Below are positions 43,601-49,466 of a stretch of DNA of 64,000 nt, in pieces. The first letter of the stretch is position 1; each line of letters starts with the position of its first letter. The stretch is taken from NCBI GenBank assembly GCA_965221295.1, contig OZ244879.1:3224001-3288000 (forward strand). The letters run 5' to 3'. The DNA comes from Bin87 sp965221295. GTDB taxonomy: Bacteria > Chloroflexota > Dehalococcoidia > Lucifugimonadales > UBA3495. Below the pieces are notes generated by a model that did no database searches, was not told where the DNA came from, and saw only the letters and a program-made list of their open reading frames with translations. The translations under genes were made by a program, and so were the position numbers.

Positions 43601-45912
43601 TTGGTCCCGTAGGTTGCGCCGACCAGCCCGCCCAAATGAACTCTATCGGAGAACACCGAGGGATTGGCCGCTATGTCTCCTGTTGAGAAGCTCTCCTTAA
43701 TGATGGCGGCATGATTGAGGCCAACCAGTCCTCCCGCTACCGTCCATGCGTCGGGGTTGATGGCGCCGCTGGCGGAACTGCGATTTATCTCTCCTCCGTT
43801 GGCGTTGATGCCGGCCAATCCGCCCTTGCTGCCCCATCCCGAGATCGCCACTGATGCACTGCTATTCGAAACGCTCCCTTGGTTGCGACCGACCAGTCCG
43901 CCCGTACCGGGTCCATCATCCAGAGACGAGGGCGACTGCGGTCCGGTCCGCCGCATCGAGCCGTCGGTTTCGCTGCCCGACACCAAGCCCTCGTTTTCGC
44001 CCACCAGCCCGCCGGCCGGACGCTGATCACTGGGGTTGGTCGCGCTGTCTTGCACGCTAATGTCCACGTCCGTCAACTTAACGTTGCGGATCTCGCCAGT
44101 CAGCGTACTGTCCTTCGCCACCCGTCCGAAAAGCCCGGCGCTGGATGTTCCGTTGCGGTTGATGTACAGGTTGGCGATGCTGTAGCTGGATCTGTTGCCC
44201 TGGAAGGTTCCCTTGAAACCCGCGCTGGCGTCGCCAATCGGCAGCCAACCGGCGCCGTCGTTCCAATAATCGTCGTACTCGCAGTCAGCGTGGTTAACGG
44301 GCCAATTGCCGTTCTGATCCGCCACGCAGCCGGTGGCGCCGTCCTTGGGATTCGGCTGGTTCAGATTGCCGTCGCCGTTGGTGTCGAAGTCCAGGTTGGC
44401 GGCCAGCTCGTAGCCGACGCACACCTGGTCGGCGGCGTCGGTTTCGTCCTCGTTGCAGCCCATGCCAGCCTCGGGGTCTGGGAACGCCGCCAGGTACTCG
44501 GTCTCGTTGGCGTGGCGCGCGTCGCCAGGCGCGCGAATGGCGGGCGCCCCCGTGCCTTCCAAGTCCCAACGAATGGCGTTCAACCGGGCCAGCGTCCCCA
44601 CTTCGATCAGGCCGTCGTCGTCCGAGTCGTAGTCGGTTCCCAGCGCCGCATCGGGCGTTGCCGAGGCCTGGGCGGACTCCGCGCCCTTGACGTTGCCACC
44701 GGAGCCGTTGACCCCTCGCGCCTTGAAGTGATACGTCGTGCCGTCAACCAGCCCGGTCACCCAGAACAAGGCGGTGTCAGCGTCGCTGTCGGGCACAGCG
44801 GTCCAAGTCCCGGTTTGAGTTGAACTGGTGGATTGAGCGTACTCCCACCCGTTCCGGTAGCCGCCGCCGGTCCATTCCAGCTTGACCTTGCCCGCGCCGG
44901 CGGTGGCGGTCAGAGTCGGCTGCGTGGGCGTGGCCGCCGCAATGGTTATATGGAAGGCAAGTGTGGCTTCATCGGCGCTGCCGACGCTTACGTCAGAATC
45001 GCTGGCCGTGAGCGTGTATTCGGTCCTTGCCTGGAATGCCGCAGGGATTCCGGAGACCGCTCGGGTGGCCTGATTGAAAGTCAGTCCCTCGGGAAGGTCC
45101 GGGGTGACGGTGTAGGCCAACGCCCCGTTGCCGCCCGAGGCGGACGGCAGAGTGAACGCGCCGGAAAGACCTTGATTCAGAGATTGGTCGGGGCCGGTTT
45201 GACTGCCGAAGCTGGGTACAGATTCCGCGGCCACCGCGATGTTGAAGGTAAGCGAGGCGGTGTCCCCATCGGTGTCCGTTGCGGTAAGCGTATATGCAGT
45301 CGGCGCCGATGCCGTGGTGGGGGTCCCCGAGATCTTCAAGAAATCAGCGTGGGCGCTATCGGTGTTTAGTGTCAGGCCCGCGGGCAGAGCCGGATTAACG
45401 CTGTAGGCCAACGCGCCGTCGCCGCCGCTGGCAGCCGGCAACTGCAGTGGCGTCAGCGCCACGTTGATGATGTAGATTTTGTCGGCGATGGTTGGCGCCG
45501 GCGATCCGAATGTGGGAGTCAGGTTGGCCGCGATGGTGATGTTGAAGGGCAGGCTGGCGGTGTCGCCATCGGAGTCCGTGGCGATGTAGTTGTAGGCGGT
45601 CTGCGCCTGGAAGCCCGTCGGCTTTCCGGTGATCCGGCGTTGGTCGTCCAACGACAGGCCGGCTGGCAGGGTTGGCGACACCGAGTAGGTCAGCGGCGTG
45701 TCGGCGCCGGTCGCCTCCGGCAGCGCCAGGCCGGTGTAGCTAACGCCCCGGGTCAGGGAAAGGTCGGCCACCTGAGCGTTTGGGGGAAAGCTTGGGGGAA
45801 TTCCGACCTGAGCCCACGCGGTCCCGGCGCTCCACATCACGAAGCCCAAGGCCAACGAGACTAGCGCCAGCAACCCGGCGACCAATATCGGAAGTCTCAA
45901 TGTCGTAGACAA
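31612..45912 (-). CDS. Giant repeat-rich surface protein with C-terminal membrane anchor
   Basis: A 4766-residue protein, 14.3 kb. Order: signal peptide (residues 1-36, LVAGLLALVSLALGFVMWSA then AWA); cadherin-like/putative Ig (He_PIG) repeats (about 37-310) with LPAGLSLDDQRRITGKPTG-type cores; fibronectin III-like segment (325-418); calcium-loop-like YDSDDDGLIEV then GLUG-type repeats (420-975); five more Ig-like repeats (980-1365); Thr/Pro linker; second GLUG module (1495-1895); linker; leucine-rich repeats (1990-2245); six ~280-residue modules (2307-3986); a long TPTPTATPEPTN array (3990-4570); an ATVGPTVV array; and a final hydrophobic segment LWLIVAASLLAAAVVLGSGY with LLRRR. No LPxTG motif, so it is probably held by the C-terminal helix. 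The start is TTG at 45912 without a clear Shine-Dalgarno; a TTG at 45900 is possible. Likely an adhesin or stalk-like surface protein. Confidence 0.85.
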   Translation of the reverse strand: MSTTLRLPILVAGLLALVSLALGFVMWSAGTAWAQVGIPPSFPPNAQVADLSLTRGVSYTGLALPEATGADTPLTYSVSPTLPAGLSLDDQRRITGKPTGFQAQTAYNYIATDSDGDTASLPFNITIAANLTPTFGSPAPTIADKIYIINVALTPLQLPAASGGDGALAYSVNPALPAGLTLNTDSAHADFLKISGTPTTASAPTAYTLTATDTDGDTASLTFNIAVAAESVPSFGSQTGPDQSLNQGLSGAFTLPSASGGNGALAYTVTPDLPEGLTFNQATRAVSGIPAAFQARTEYTLTASDSDVSVGSADEATLAFHITIAAATPTQPTLTATAGAGKVKLEWTGGGYRNGWEYAQSTSSTQTGTWTAVPDSDADTALFWVTGLVDGTTYHFKARGVNGSGGNVKGAESAQASATPDAALGTDYDSDDDGLIEVGTLARLNAIRWDLEGTGAPAIRAPGDARHANETEYLAAFPDPEAGMGCNEDETDAADQVCVGYELAANLDFDTNGDGNLNQPNPKDGATGCVADQNGNWPVNHADCEYDDYWNDGAGWLPIGDASAGFKGTFQGNRSSYSIANLYINRNGTSSAGLFGRVAKDSTLTGEIRNVKLTDVDISVQDSATNPSDQRPAGGLVGENEGLVSGSETDGSMRRTGPQSPSSLDDGPGTGGLVGRNQGSVSNSSASVAISGWGSKGGLAGINANGGEINRSSASGAINPDAWTVAGGLVGLNHAAIIKESFSTGDIAANPSVFSDRVHLGGLVGATYGTKPSQDGADVPMISKSYSTGNVEIESARPQPNDPASCSFGGLVGIVSHENTGNSADISDSYSTGVVSVLPGVSCRTSNHAGVLVGSLTSDITLTLTNSYSISAVDTGSNVQNAGLIGAALGAFTASYSYWDTEVTGVADNNFTGDGLPRLQLQAPTEPPNPDLNFTPCTDGPNYANDPTYCGWAADTWDFGTANDYPRLKVDWDGNGTATAAEFGDQPRDYTPFFRQTIAHQIYAQGHAITELSLPVAVGGNGPLTYTLTPTLPDGLAYDATDRKISGNPTGTLASTQYTFSAADHDNDSASLTFNIQILPDTNPSFGSKTIPAQVYSTGKTSVDLTLPEATDGNPPLTYALTPVNASEPLPQGLSFDAATRKITGTPTAVSTVRSFTYGVTDFDNDSVSLTFTITVEADEVPGLGGQSIPAQSFKQYEAISPLTLPASTSGNGTLVYTLTPELPAGLSFDAATRVLSGAATVLMEPTQYTYQAADRDGDSASLNFTIAVDGVPSFGAQTIADQSYTQNQAIAPLTLPQATGGDGTLTYTLTPTDDPTGSLPAGLSFDPGARSLTGTPTGSQAATSYTYTVTDADATEPDSASLDFTIAVLQATPTATPIPTATPIPTATPVPTATPVPTATPAPTATPTPVPTATPAPAPTATPAPLPTPTSTPTPAPTPTATPVPTPTAAPTATPVPTPTATPVPTPAPTATPTPVATATPAPTATPTPTPTATPIPIDYDSDDDGLIEVANLAQLNAIRWDLDGDGSVDDAANSASYSAAFPNTASGMGCNEDEPVISDQVCEGYELTADLDFDSDSDGDVDENDHSGLYWNGGAGWLPIGEYVDGTNDLPFTTNFDGGRHTISNLFINRPSANDVGLFGYARNGSSFVNLGLEDVDVTGGEDTGTLAGDVANGYIKHVYAIGEVSIEDGTFSNGPYAGGLVGKLAGSQITESYADVEVSSKGYSGGLVGYLLGLSDVNVSYAVGDVEGEYHSGGLVGFMYASEIINTYATGTVTALGTQNPGGFVGYVDSVDLRNSYAANQVNGPLASLLLGVAGSWNPNEQVASVHEEVYWDTTIGPQSSVLGMGLTTAEMQSPGGSTYQFWSAAIWDFGTASEYPVLRADLDGDGTATWQEFGDQRPTPTPTPTPTATLTPQPTAAPTPVPTATPTPTATPTPTATPAPQPTATPAPTATLTPQPTATPTPAPTAPPTPTATPTPNETPTPTVTPEPTRTLDTDKAALQALYNATDGDNWTNNTGWDFTTPLSSSWHGVTVSNGRVTNLVLEGNNLVGSIPAKLGDLSKLEILNLSRNDLSGSIPSELGDLSALEEMQLRFNDLNGSIPSKLGDLSKIEVMNLENNHLTGSIPEELGDLSNLSILWLGFNDFSGPIPAKLGDLTELNYLTLNHTDISGALPPELGNLTKLMAMSVQVTQLSGPIPAAFTNLTAVTNFYIAKTGICIPAGETALTTWFSGIPQRSPDEAPTCGLTTPTPTPTATATPVPTATPTPTTTPAPTATPAPTATPAPTVTPAPTATPTPTPTPAAPTSADFTETVNREYEWLPVSQYPSQSVFPFTAGGGATQLYQVVIETLPDKGTLRLRPVAGSRAIERDVGLNESVVVEEVQISRNRRGLAYYPPDDPEGSTGTSFTFKIVGSNSSYGNQVTSVDTYTATLVYGNSVTDSRPVLNVNSIAKQTFTVGVAVDEGFVWSVTGNGKLKYSITPALPAGLIYDGDGPDDTGVEQGAPNAPRFTGTPLVASAESTYTVKVEDTDSNTSDADSHSVSFQLEVLPGPTPTPTITPTPAPTPTPTITPTPAPTPTATPPPTPTPTATPTPTPTPAAPTSADFTETVNREYEWLPVSQSPSQSVFPFTAGGGATQLYQVVIETLPDQGTLKRRPLPGSRASELDVSQGDKVVVEERQNRLNRRGLVYYPPDDPAGSTGTSFTFKVIGSNSSYGNLVTSVDTYTATLVYGNSVTDSRPVFNTFSIAKQTFVVGQAEDREFVWSVTGNGKLKYSITPALPAGLVYDGDGPDDTGVDQGQASSPRITGTPLVASAESTYTVKVEDTDSNTSDADSHSVSFQLEVLPGPTPTPTITPTPTITPTPTPTPTPTLTPTPTPTTPTSEDFTWDVYKPFTWLPVQRGGGAFAFTPVPGSPANLLMAIRIETLPDQGKLTKRALGDQSRFVEYDIEAGHPERGIVRAEDFQSTLLRRGLAYYPPEDTSTFIETSFTFRVLGADRYFQYQIWSAETYTATLVYEDRPIFNVALIDKQTFTVGEAVDRPFVWSDSGDGKLKYSITPALPAGLVYDGDGPDDTGVLPGEASAPRFTGTPSETSAESTYTVRVVDTDDNTNDIDSSSLSFQLEVVTPTPTPTITPTPTITPTPAPTATPTPTATPIPTPTPAAPTSADFTETVNREYEWLPVSQSPSQSVFPFTAGGGATQLYQVVIETLPDQGTLKQRPLPGSRASELDVSAGDKVVVEERQNRLNRRGLVYYPPDDPAGSTGTSFTFKVIGSNSSYGNLVTSVDTYTATLVYGNSVTDSRPVFNTFSIAKQTFVVGQAEDREFVWSVTGNGKLKYSITPALPAGLVYDGDGPDDTGVDQGQASSPRITGTPLEVSAESTYTVKVEDTDSNTSDADSHSVSFQLEVLPGPTPTPTITPTPAPTATPTATPTATPTPTPAAPSSADFTETVNREYEWLPVSQSPSQSVFPFTAGGGATQLYQVVIETLPDQGTLRMRPLPGSRASELDVSQGDKVVVEERQNRLNRRGLVYYPPDDPAGSTGTSFTFKVIGSNSSYGNQVTSVDTYTATLVYGNSVTDSRPVLNTFSIAKQTFVVGQAEDREFVWSVTGNGKLKYSITPALPAGLVYDGDGPDDTGVDQGQASSPRITGTPLVASAESTYTVKVEDTDSNTSDADSHSVSFQLEVLPGPTATPTITPTPAPTATPTPAPTATPTATPTATPTPTATPTATPTPTPTPAAPSSADFTETVNREYEWLPVSQSPSQSVFPFTAGGGATQLYQVVIETLPDQGTLKQRPLPGSRASELDVSAGDKVVVEERQNRLNRRGLAYYPPDDPEGSTGTSFTFKVIGSNSSYGNQVTSVDTYTATLVYGNSVTDSRPVFNTFSIAKQTFVVGQAEDREFVWSVTGNGKLKYSITPALPAGLVYDGDGPDDTGVDQGQASSPRITGTPLEASAESTYTVKVEDTDSNTSDADSHSVSFQLEVLPGPTPTPTITPTPTPTPTPTITPTATPEPTNTPTPTPTATPEPTNTPTPTPTATPEPTNTPTPTPTATPEPTNTPTPTPTATPEPTNTPTPTPTATPEPTNTPTPTPTATPEPTNTPTPTPTATPEPTNTPTPTPTATPEPTNTPTPTPTATPEPTNTPTPTPTNTPTPTATPTPTATPEPTNTPTPTPTATPEPTNTPTPTPTATPEPTNTPTPTPTATPEPTNTPTPTPTATPEPTNTPTPTPTATPEPTNTPTPTPTATPTPTATLEPTNTPTPTPTATPEPTNTPTPTPTATPEPTNTPTPTPTATPTPTATLEPTNTPTPTPTATPEPTNTPTPTPTATPEPTNTPTPTPTATPEPTNTPTPTPTATPEPTNTPTPTPTATPTPTATPEPTNTPTPTPTATPEPTNTPTPTPTATPTPTATPEPTNTPTPTLTPTAVPDPTNTPTPTLTPTAVPDPTNTPTPTPTSTPSAVPDPTNTPTPTSTPSAAPDPTNTPTPTPTSTPTVAPGPTNTPTPTPTSTPTVAPDPTNTPTPTLTPEPAPTLTPEPTTTLTPEPTATPAPPTNTPTPEPTITATPTPTTPARTTGKRGTGGALATPEATVGPTVVATVGPTVVATVGPTPEATVAPTVVATVAPTAVATVGPTVVATVAPTTTPASAATPAPGAMATATPTPVAPSAPTPTATPTPAPAPGTTVAPAATATPVLGSATATTTPAPTTPTVVESPATLTPDPMPTLDPTDTTEDSGTGNLRLWLIVAASLLAAAVVLGSGYYLLRRR
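32215..33950 (-). repeat. 36-bp Thr/Pro-rich tandem array inside the giant gene
   Basis: About 30 or more copies of a 36-bp unit encode the 12-mer TPTPTATPEPTN. Units are near-identical at DNA level from about 32640 to 33900, with interspersed shorter TPTPTA insertions, and grade into more divergent TPTSTPSAVPDPTN-type units towards 32215. Length variation by slippage is likely. The same stretch is open on the plus strand as a Gly/Val repeat (31796-34096) with no biological meaning. Confidence 0.92.
33955..38992 (-). repeat. Six tandem ~0.85-kb modules inside the giant gene
   Basis: Six modules start at about 38992, 38107, 37266, 36417, 35584 and 34688 (minus strand). Each encodes TSADFTETVNREYEWLPVSQ, an ETLPDQGTL region, YYPPDDP, FSIAKQTFVVGQAEDREFVW, and an Ig-like core KYSITPALPAGLVYDGDGPD, ending LEVLPGPTPT. 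Modules 1, 2 and 4-6 are nearly identical; the third (starting 37266) is clearly divergent (SEDFTWDVYKPFTWLPVQRG). Adjacent modules are separated by Thr/Pro linkers of different lengths. Confidence 0.92.
39175..39945 (-). other. Leucine-rich repeat domain within the giant gene
   Basis: About eight 24-residue repeats with the pattern LSKLEILNLSRNDLSGSIPS and ELGDLSALEEMQLRFNDLNG. The N-terminal cap KAALQALYNATDGDNWTNNT is the usual start of this type of bacterial LRR. LRRs of this type commonly mediate protein binding. The domain is embedded between two Thr/Pro linkers. Confidence 0.85.
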
Positions 45913-46263
45913 GTTCTTAGGCTGCTGATCAGCCCCTGCGTCAGTTGAATCGTTACGAAAGTGGCGAGTCGCGCGAGCCTAATACCGATGCAAATGTTAA
46001 TGCCCGCGCATCCCAAATGCAAGTTTTTTGGCCCAGCTCAACAAGGATTTTGCGTATTATGCGTGGTCTTTTTGGAATCATGCCACATTGCAGGCATACG
46101 ACTTTTGGCGATGTTATGTCGAAATAAATGCAAAATAAGCCACGCGGTCAACGCAGCCCCGAGGCATGTCGATTTGGCCAGACCCCATCGCCAATACCAT
46201 CTGCGATTCGCCTAATCCGCGCAGCGCGACAACGAATACTTACAGCATCGATAACTTACAGTA
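45913..46263. other. AT-richer intergenic region upstream of the giant gene
   Basis: About 350 bp, noticeably lower in GC than its surroundings, between the giant surface-protein gene (minus) and its decayed relative (plus). It probably holds the promoter of the giant gene, for example TTGCAT-N16-TTAACA on the minus strand, which is weak. No gene recognised. Confidence 0.4.
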
Positions 46264-46928
46264 ATGAGATACGTAATCTACGCGGTGGTAGTCGCAATTC
46301 TGCTGACCCTGGCGCTGCGGGCGATGCTCTGGAGCGCTGAGCCCGGCTCGGCGGGGGCGCCTGCGCTGGGCGGAACGAACCGACGAAACGACCAAGGTGT
46401 TCCCGCAGGGCCGAGCGGGAGGCAAACAGCGCATAGCGCCTGCGACGGACGGCGCGGGGAACATTGCCTACACGACGCGCCTCAAGTCGGACCCGACCCA
46501 GGGCCCGCCGGAGGGGTCCGGTTTCGGCTCTGGTAGCGCCAGGACACCGCATGAATTTCGGGTGGACAATTCAGACGAGAGGCGCAATACCGCTGATTCC
46601 GACTTTCAAATCTTCGATACCACCGTTCGGGCAGCCCCGCCAGCGACCAGACCCCGACATGCGGGCTGCAGACAATCCAAGATCAGGCATTTGCTCAGCA
46701 TTGCCCGTCGATATGACGTTGCCGGGAGCGACTGGCGGCGACACCCACTCGTTCCACCCCAAGCTGGCCTATTTCATTGCGCCCATTCTTCCCGACGCCT
46801 GCCCTTCCCGACGGGATGACCTTCGACCCCGAGACGCGGAGGCTGAGCGGCGCGCCGCTGCTGACGCTTCCGACAACGTGGTACTTACACGCTGCCACCT
46901 GGACGACGTTCCGGCGATTCCCGCCTAA
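46264..46928 (+). pseudogene. Decayed Ig-like (He_PIG) surface-protein gene
   Basis: The stretch starts with an ATG and a good signal peptide, MRYVIYAVVVAILLTLALRA, followed by frameshifted sequence. Further on, one frame reads MTLPGATGGDTHSFHPKLAY and, after a shift, another reads LPDGMTFDPETRRLSGAPLL and then TWYLHAAT. These are the typical strands of the putative Ig repeat (LPxATGGD...LPxGLxFDxxTRxLSGTP...Y-T-x-T) seen many times in the neighbouring giant protein. At least two frameshifts are required to join them, so the gene is broken. Confidence 0.65.
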
Positions 46929-47314
46929 CTCAGTTCGGCGATGGCTTCAATCTCCACGTCCAACCCATCCTCAGCCAACGCGGTAATCTCCACCAACGTG
47001 TTGGCCGGATACTCGCCGCCGAAGCAATCGGCGAACTGGGCTTCTTGTTCAGACGACATCGACCGCCAGTCCGCGATGCTGGTGACGTAGGTGGTGATTT
47101 TTACAATATCGGAGGGCGCTCCTCCCTCTGCCCGAACGATCCGCGCGATGCGATCCAGAGTAACCCGAAGCTGCTCGGACATGGATTGCCCCTGCGCCGA
47201 GGTACCCCGGGCAGTGCACCCCGCGATGAACAGCAGGTTTCCCACCTTCACGCTCCTGCTGAAGGTCGGCCCCGAAGGCGCAATATCCGGGTAATTCTTC
47301 CTAACCTTCTCCAT
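46925..47314 (-). CDS. RidA/YjgF family protein
   Basis: A 129-residue protein with the family landmarks SRSVKVGNLLFIAGCTARGT, GGAPSDIVKITTYVTSIADW and EYPANTLVEITALAEDGLDVEIEAIA at the end. RidA members deaminate reactive enamines or imines formed by PLP enzymes; the usual Arg in x-P-A-R-x-T is replaced here (YPANTLVE), so deaminase activity may be altered and other functions are possible. Start at 47314 with AAGGAG upstream. The gene stands alone. Confidence 0.85.
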   Translation of the reverse strand: MEKVRKNYPDIAPSGPTFSRSVKVGNLLFIAGCTARGTSAQGQSMSEQLRVTLDRIARIVRAEGGAPSDIVKITTYVTSIADWRSMSSEQEAQFADCFGGEYPANTLVEITALAEDGLDVEIEAIAELS

Positions 47315-47524
47315 GTGAACACTCCTTTTCAATACGTTTGCGTCGGACCAACTCGCCGACCTTGCAGGGCGATCATACAGTAGCCTACGCCGCCCGTCAT
47401 GCCGGGTCCAAATTAGAAACGCCAACGCGTGGCAACGGCTCACTCAGGTCTGGCGCCTGGCCTCCATTTGCCTCAACCAAGAAAAAATACACGCCACTCC
47501 CATCCACCCAGTGCGAGCCACTCT

Positions 47525-48370
47525 CTCCTGCCATTGCGAGCGCAGCGCGGCAATCTCGTTGACCGCAACTAACGCCCGTTCGCCCCCAGCCCCGGCGGCC
47601 GTTCGCCCAGGCATCGAGATTGCCACGTCGCTGGCGCTCCTCGCAATGACAGTTGCTGGCATTGCGCGCCCTCCCTTAACTGTCATTGCGAGGCCTGCCT
47701 TAACTGTCATTGCGAGGCCGAAGGCCGTGGCAATCTCGCTGACCGCAACTAACGCCCGTTCGCCTCCAGCCCCGGCGGCCGTTCGCCCAGGCATCGAGAT
47801 TGCCACGTCGCTGGCGCTCCTCGCAATGACAGTTGCTGGCATTGCGCGCCCTCCCTTAACTGTCATTGCGGGTCCTTGCTTAACTGTCATTGCGAGGCCG
47901 AAGGCCGTGGCAATCTCGTTGACCGCAACTAACGCCCGTTCGCCCCCAGCCCCGGCGGCCGTTCGCCCCCAGCCCCGGCGGCCGTTCGCCCCCAGCCCCA
48001 ACGCCCGTTCGCCCAGGCATCGAGATTGCCACGTCGCTGGCGCTCCTCGCAATGACAGTTGCTGGCATTGCGCGCCCTCCCTTAACTGTCATTGCGAGGC
48101 CGAAGGCCGTGGCAATCTCGTCGACCGCAACCAACGCCCGTTCGCCCCCAGCCCCGGCGGCCGTTCGCCCAGGCATCGAGATTGCCACGTCGCTGGCGCT
48201 CCTCGCAATGACAGTTGCTTGTCATTGCGGGCCCTTCCTTAACGGTCATTGCGAGGCCGAAGGCCGTGGCAATCTCGTCGACCGCAACCAACGCCCGTTC
48301 GCCCCCAGCCCCGGCGGCCGTTCGCCCAGGCATCGAGATTGCCGCGTCGCAAACGGTCTTCGCAATTGCA
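47525..48370. repeat. Interspersed palindromic repeat, array E
   Basis: Five higher-order copies (about 47525, 47698, 47885, 48085, 48245) of TGTCATTGCGAGGCCGAAGG, GGCAATCTCG, CGCCCGTTCGCC, GGCATCGAGATTGCCACGTC and GCTCCTCGCAATGACAG. One copy has a short tandem expansion of CCCCAGCCCCGGCGGCCGTTCG (three times at 47943-48000). The final copy is degenerate (TCTTCGCAATTGCAGG) and merges into the leader of the next gene. Confidence 0.92.
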
Positions 48371-48456
48371 GGCGGAGGCGATACACTCTTGACCATGGAT
48401 CCACCCCCACCCGGTTCCAACTGCGCAAGTCGCAAGGCAATTGAGGAGGCAACGCT

Positions 48457-49392
48457 GTGTCGGATTTGATACTGAACGTCGCGATTGGAAATTACGGCCA
48501 CACGACTCCCCTGAAAGACGGTAGCGTGCAGTCATCCATGTTCCGTATGGAACACACGGAGGTCACCCCCGTTACCAGCATCTTCCGCCGCATGACGCGC
48601 GGTTTGGAGTTCGATGTCGCCGAGATGGCCCTGTCCACCTACCTCTGCGCTCGCGCTCACGGCAAGGCCTTCACGGGAATTCCCATCTTCCTCACCCGCG
48701 CCTTCTACCATGATGCCATCGTGGTCCGCAAATCGTCCGGCATACGCGAACCCAAAGACCTGGAAGGCCGTCGGGTCGGCGTCCGCAGCTACACCTTGAC
48801 TCCGGGCGTATGGACCCGCGGGATTCTGCAATCCGAGTACGGCGTCGATCTCGACGCGGTCACCTGGGTCTTGTCCGGCGACGAGCACGTGGCTGAATTC
48901 GTGGCGCCGGCCAACGTGGTGTCATCATCAAGCGGAGACCTGATGGAAATGCTCCAGAATGGCGAAATCGACGCCGCCATCGGCGTCCGCGCCGGCGCGT
49001 CCCCGGAACTCCGGCCCCTGTTCTCCGACCCAGCGCAAGCCGATACCGACTGGAGCCGCAAAACCGGGATCTATCCCATCAGCCACATGGTGGTGGTCAA
49101 GAACTCCCTGCTGGAGCAATATCCTGAGCTGGCCGCTGAATTGTTCCGTGTCTTCCAAAAGGCCAAATCTCCCCAAACCGAACGCCTGAATGCCGGCGAA
49201 GTCAGTGGACCCATGGACGCCGAACTGCTGGCGATGAGCAAGATCGTCCGGGGCGATCCGCTCCCCTACGGTCTGCAATCCTCCCTCCAAACCCTCAATA
49301 CCTTCCTGGATTTCAACGTCAGCCAGCGGGTGATCCCCCACCGCTGGGAACCGGCAGAGCTGTTTCCGGAGGCAACCCTGACCCTGGGTTGA
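48457..49392 (+). CDS. Periplasmic-binding-fold (PBP2) protein, 4,5-dihydroxyphthalate decarboxylase-like
   Basis: A 311-residue protein without a signal peptide. LILNVAIGNYGHTTPLKDG, FDVAEMALSTYLCARAHGK, FLTRAFYHDAIVVRKSSGI and DLEGRRVGVRSYTLTPGVWT are features of the group annotated as 4,5-dihydroxyphthalate decarboxylase-like, which has a substrate-binding fold related to ABC-transporter receptors but is cytoplasmic. The GTG at 48457 has GAGGAGG seven bases upstream. A promoter-like pair TTCGCA and TACACT overlaps the degenerate end of repeat array E. Substrate unknown. Confidence 0.8.
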   Translation: MSDLILNVAIGNYGHTTPLKDGSVQSSMFRMEHTEVTPVTSIFRRMTRGLEFDVAEMALSTYLCARAHGKAFTGIPIFLTRAFYHDAIVVRKSSGIREPKDLEGRRVGVRSYTLTPGVWTRGILQSEYGVDLDAVTWVLSGDEHVAEFVAPANVVSSSSGDLMEMLQNGEIDAAIGVRAGASPELRPLFSDPAQADTDWSRKTGIYPISHMVVVKNSLLEQYPELAAELFRVFQKAKSPQTERLNAGEVSGPMDAELLAMSKIVRGDPLPYGLQSSLQTLNTFLDFNVSQRVIPHRWEPAELFPEATLTLG

Positions 49393-49466
49393 TCTAATCC
49401 TGCCGTGATCTAAGCTCAGCCCAACCGGCCCGCGCCTCCGAAACCCGCCGCCAAGGTGGGGGTCGC

